A stretch of DNA of 64,000 nucleotides from assembly GCA_964607575.1 (NCBI GenBank), contig CAZSLS010000009.1, positions 8,275 through 72,274 on the forward strand. The letters run 5' to 3'. Source of the DNA: BS750m-G57 sp964607575. GTDB taxonomy: Bacteria; Planctomycetota; Phycisphaerae; SM23-33. This document shows, piece after piece, positions 61,871 through 64,000 of the stretch (position 1 is its first letter; every line of letters begins with the position of its first letter). Under the pieces are notes generated by a model. That model saw only the letters and a program-made list of their open reading frames with translations, did no database searches and was not told where the DNA came from. Position numbers and translations under genes: made by a program.

Positions 61871-63565
61871 ATGTCCGAGAACCTTATTGCTAATGCAAGC
61901 ATACGAACGCTTGTTGCCAAGGGCAAAGAACGCGGCTACGTCACCTACGAGGAGATGAACGCCGAACTCCCCGATGACGCAGTTTCGCCCGAGGGTCTCG
62001 ATTCGTTGCTGATGAGCCTGGATGAACTGGGTATTGAACTGCTTGACGAGGCGGAAGTTAAGCAGAGAGAGGAGTTTGCATCCGACGGTAAGAACGGTGA
62101 GGCAACTCCCGCCGCTGCGGCGAAAAAAGCAGGACCGGAACTGGAAGTGGAACGTCGGATAGACGATCCGGTCCGCATGTACCTGACGCAGATGGGCGAG
62201 ATCCCCCTGCTTAAGCGTTCGGAAGAGATTTCGCTGGCCAAAAAGATCGAAACCGCCCGCAAACACTTCAGGCGCCGTGTTTTGGAGAGCGATTACTGCA
62301 TCCAGCAGGCAACTGATATCCTCACACAAGTCCACCACAGCGATCTGCCATTCGACCGGACCATGCGGATATCCACCGCCGAGAATCTCTCGAAAGAGAC
62401 GATCATGGCCCGGATGCCCACCAATCTGGCCACGGTTGCGATGATCATAGAACGCAACGCCGCCGACTGGAAGGTCCTGCGATCCAATGCATCCAACGCG
62501 AAGCGCACCCAGGCCGTACGCACTCTGTGGCGCCGGCGCAGGCGGGCGGCAACCCTGCTGGAAGAACTGTCTCTCAGGACGTCTCGCATCAGTCCGCTGA
62601 TGAGAAAACTCCAGCACATGTCCGACAAGATGAAGGAAATCGAGCGGGAACTCGTCACGGCGGACGCCCACGAGGTCCCCGACGATGACCAGGAAGTGAT
62701 GCAGGAGGAGCTTGACGGACTTATCGACCTGATCCAGGACTTCGCCGACATGCTTCGCAAACGCGTCAAGGGCATTCAGAAAGTCTTCAACGATTACGAG
62801 AAAGCCAAACGCGACCTGTCGGGGGGAAATCTGCGGTTGGTTGTCTCGATCGCCAAGAAATACCGCAACCGGGGCCTGTCGTTCCTCGATATCATACAGG
62901 AAGGCAATACCGGGCTCATGCGCGCCGTCGACAAGTACGAATACCGCCGCGGATACAAGTTCTCGACCTACGCGACATGGTGGATCAGGCAGGCTATCAC
63001 CCGCGCCATCGCAGACCACGCCAGGACCATCCGAATTCCGGTCCACATGATCGAGACGATGAGCAAGCTGCGGAATATCTCCAAACGCCTCGTGCAGGAA
63101 GTCGGGCGCGAACCGACCATCGAGGAAATCGCCAACGAAGCGGCTATGAGCGTTGCCGAAGCCAGGCGGGCGCTGAAAATATCGCGCCATCCGATCAGCC
63201 TCGACCGACCGGTGGGCGAGTCCGAAGACAGCTACTTCGGCGACTTCATCGAGGACGAATCGGCAGAGAGCCCGATTGTCTCTGCCGGTACGGAAATGCT
63301 CAAAGACCGAATCGAAGAAGTACTCAAGACCCTGACGTATCGCGAAAGGGAGATCATCAAGCTGCGATACGGTATCGGCGATGGATACACCTACACGCTC
63401 GAAGAGGTCGGACGCATATTCAAGGTCACCCGCGAGCGAGTCCGCCAGGTCGAAGCAAAGGCCATCAAAAAACTCCAGCACCCCGTCCGGTCACGAAAAC
63501 TCGAAGGTTTCCTCGACCGTGTAGCTCTCGGCGAAGAAGAGACCGAAGAGGAAGAAGCTCTCTGA
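61871..63565 (+). CDS. rpoD: RNA polymerase primary sigma factor (RpoD, sigma-70)
   Basis: 564 residues. Region 1.1-like N-terminus, region 1.2 (DDPVRMYLTQMGEIPLLKRSEEI, about 97-120), a long charged non-conserved region, then region 2 with GNLRLVVSIAKKYRNRGLSFLDIIQEGNTGLMRAVDKYEYRRGYKFSTYATWWIRQAITRAI (regions 2.1-2.4), region 3 (RTIRIPVHMIETMSKL), and region 4 (LTYREREIIKLRYGIGDGYTYTLEEVGRIFKVTRERVRQVEAKAIKKLQHP). The complete primary-sigma pattern, including the -10 and -35 readers, makes it the housekeeping sigma factor or a very close homologue. Confidence 0.95.
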   Translation: MSENLIANASIRTLVAKGKERGYVTYEEMNAELPDDAVSPEGLDSLLMSLDELGIELLDEAEVKQREEFASDGKNGEATPAAAAKKAGPELEVERRIDDPVRMYLTQMGEIPLLKRSEEISLAKKIETARKHFRRRVLESDYCIQQATDILTQVHHSDLPFDRTMRISTAENLSKETIMARMPTNLATVAMIIERNAADWKVLRSNASNAKRTQAVRTLWRRRRRAATLLEELSLRTSRISPLMRKLQHMSDKMKEIERELVTADAHEVPDDDQEVMQEELDGLIDLIQDFADMLRKRVKGIQKVFNDYEKAKRDLSGGNLRLVVSIAKKYRNRGLSFLDIIQEGNTGLMRAVDKYEYRRGYKFSTYATWWIRQAITRAIADHARTIRIPVHMIETMSKLRNISKRLVQEVGREPTIEEIANEAAMSVAEARRALKISRHPISLDRPVGESEDSYFGDFIEDESAESPIVSAGTEMLKDRIEEVLKTLTYREREIIKLRYGIGDGYTYTLEEVGRIFKVTRERVRQVEAKAIKKLQHPVRSRKLEGFLDRVALGEEETEEEEAL

Positions 63566-63670
63566 ACCGCCGAACAGGTTAGAGGTGAAAGGTCAGGAGG
63601 TAGGGTCCTTATTCCATGTAGTGTCGGGCGATCAATGCAGTAGTCAGCCCTCTTTCGCCCCTACCGGGCA

Positions 63671-64000
63671 TCAATCACGTTCCTGCCTGGCAATCTTACC
63701 GGGTACGCCCATTTTCTTTTCCCACGCGCGAAGAACTACCGTGAGTTCCTTGACCTTGTCGCTTTGGGTGGACGACAGATCGTTCTTCTCCGACACGTCG
63801 GCGACCAGATCGTACAGTTCGCATCGCCCCGTCCGATAGGCTATCAGCTTCCACTTACCGGACCGAACAGCGGCGTACTGGCTTTCGTAGCTGCGGTACA
63901 TGATCACGTGCCTGCGGTCGATCGATTCGGCGCCCTTGAGCATCGGAACCAGACTCTGCCCGTCAAGCTTTGGATAATCGGAACATTTCCCGCCGGCTAG
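63671..64000 (-). CDS. Sulfatase, C-terminal part; gene continues beyond window end
   Basis: The frame is open from the window edge (reverse of 64000) to the stop at 63671, about 109 residues. It begins LAGGKCSDYPKLDGQSLVPMLKG, then HVIMYRSYESQYAAVRSGKWKLIAYRTGRCELYDLVADVSEKNDLS: the LDG-x-S-L-x-P-x-L and VR-x-GKWKLI motifs are the hallmark C-terminus of sulfatases. The ATG at 63943 is internal. The catalytic half lies outside the window. Confidence 0.85.
   Translation of the reverse strand, partial: LAGGKCSDYPKLDGQSLVPMLKGAESIDRRHVIMYRSYESQYAAVRSGKWKLIAYRTGRCELYDLVADVSEKNDLSSTQSDKVKELTVVLRAWEKKMGVPGKIARQERD

Noticed and set aside
61820..63481. 553-codon open frame antisense to rpoD
   Set aside because: It mirrors the entire sigma factor gene; its text is rich in repeats typical of a GC-biased shadow frame and matches no family.

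Overview
The window looks like a chromosomal segment of a free-living planctomycete, probably of the Phycisphaerae type (inference from gene content, not from a marker phylogeny). The signs are secreted two-haem proteins of the 'hydrazine synthase alpha-like' family, a VPS10/sortilin-type Asp-box propeller, DUF1080 and LamG secreted proteins, sulfatases, several Tat-exported Gfo/Idh/MocA oxidoreductases, HEAT-repeat proteins and a serpin. GC is high and GTG/TTG starts are common. Both window ends cut a gene.

Layout. 1-8.9 kb: two haem-c/beta-propeller proteins (the first truncated by the window edge) enclose a secreted Asp-box propeller, a PepSY membrane protein, rsmH and an exported spermidine-synthase-like protein. 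9.0-13.8 kb: an accessory block with a LacI-like regulator carrying an unusual N-terminus, a DUF6572-like/zinc-ribbon protein, a large divergent protein with a possible 2H-phosphoesterase plus GT-A-like architecture, and a small winged-helix protein. TACGCG-containing repeats lie before both the regulator and the small protein. 14.0-19.1 kb: LamG-DUF1080, sulfatase and S9 peptidase genes in a row (polymer scavenging). The last 67 bp of the peptidase gene are repeated at 20.70-20.77 kb, flanking a reversed secreted-protein gene. 20.8-22.1 kb: a Wzz-like lipoprotein gene and a large nested palindrome.

22.1-32.5 kb: a catabolic cluster. Eight minus-strand genes (three Gfo/Idh/MocA enzymes, a three-part NMT1/TauABC-type ABC importer, an alpha/alpha-toroid-like protein and an aldo-keto reductase) are mostly overlapping or nearly so, with a VOC protein and an FAD oxidoreductase alongside. 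32.6-33.2 kb: a 5'-truncated group II intron remnant (maturase C-terminus plus domain V). 33.2-37.0 kb: a secreted coiled-coil protein, twin small proteins, an XRE regulator preceded by a perfect palindrome, and a nuclease-helicase of DUF2075 type, a possible defence module.

37.4-45.5 kb: another Tat-exported Gfo/Idh/MocA enzyme, two exported HEAT proteins, a parallel beta-helix protein, a serpin with an inhibitory-type reactive loop and a PilX-like surface protein. 45.7-64 kb is mostly core metabolism and regulation: GlmU-like transferase, acyl carrier protein, ADP-forming acyl-CoA synthetase, PutP and AgcS sodium symporters, galE, thiS-thiG, a DinG-type Fe-S helicase, a GGDEF/HD-GYP protein with a NarL-type response regulator, an MGDG-synthase-like glycosyltransferase, the primary sigma factor, and the C-terminal part of a further sulfatase.

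No tRNA, rRNA, CRISPR array or intact insertion sequence was recognised. Everything here comes from reading the sequence; family names rest on remembered motifs, not on searches.
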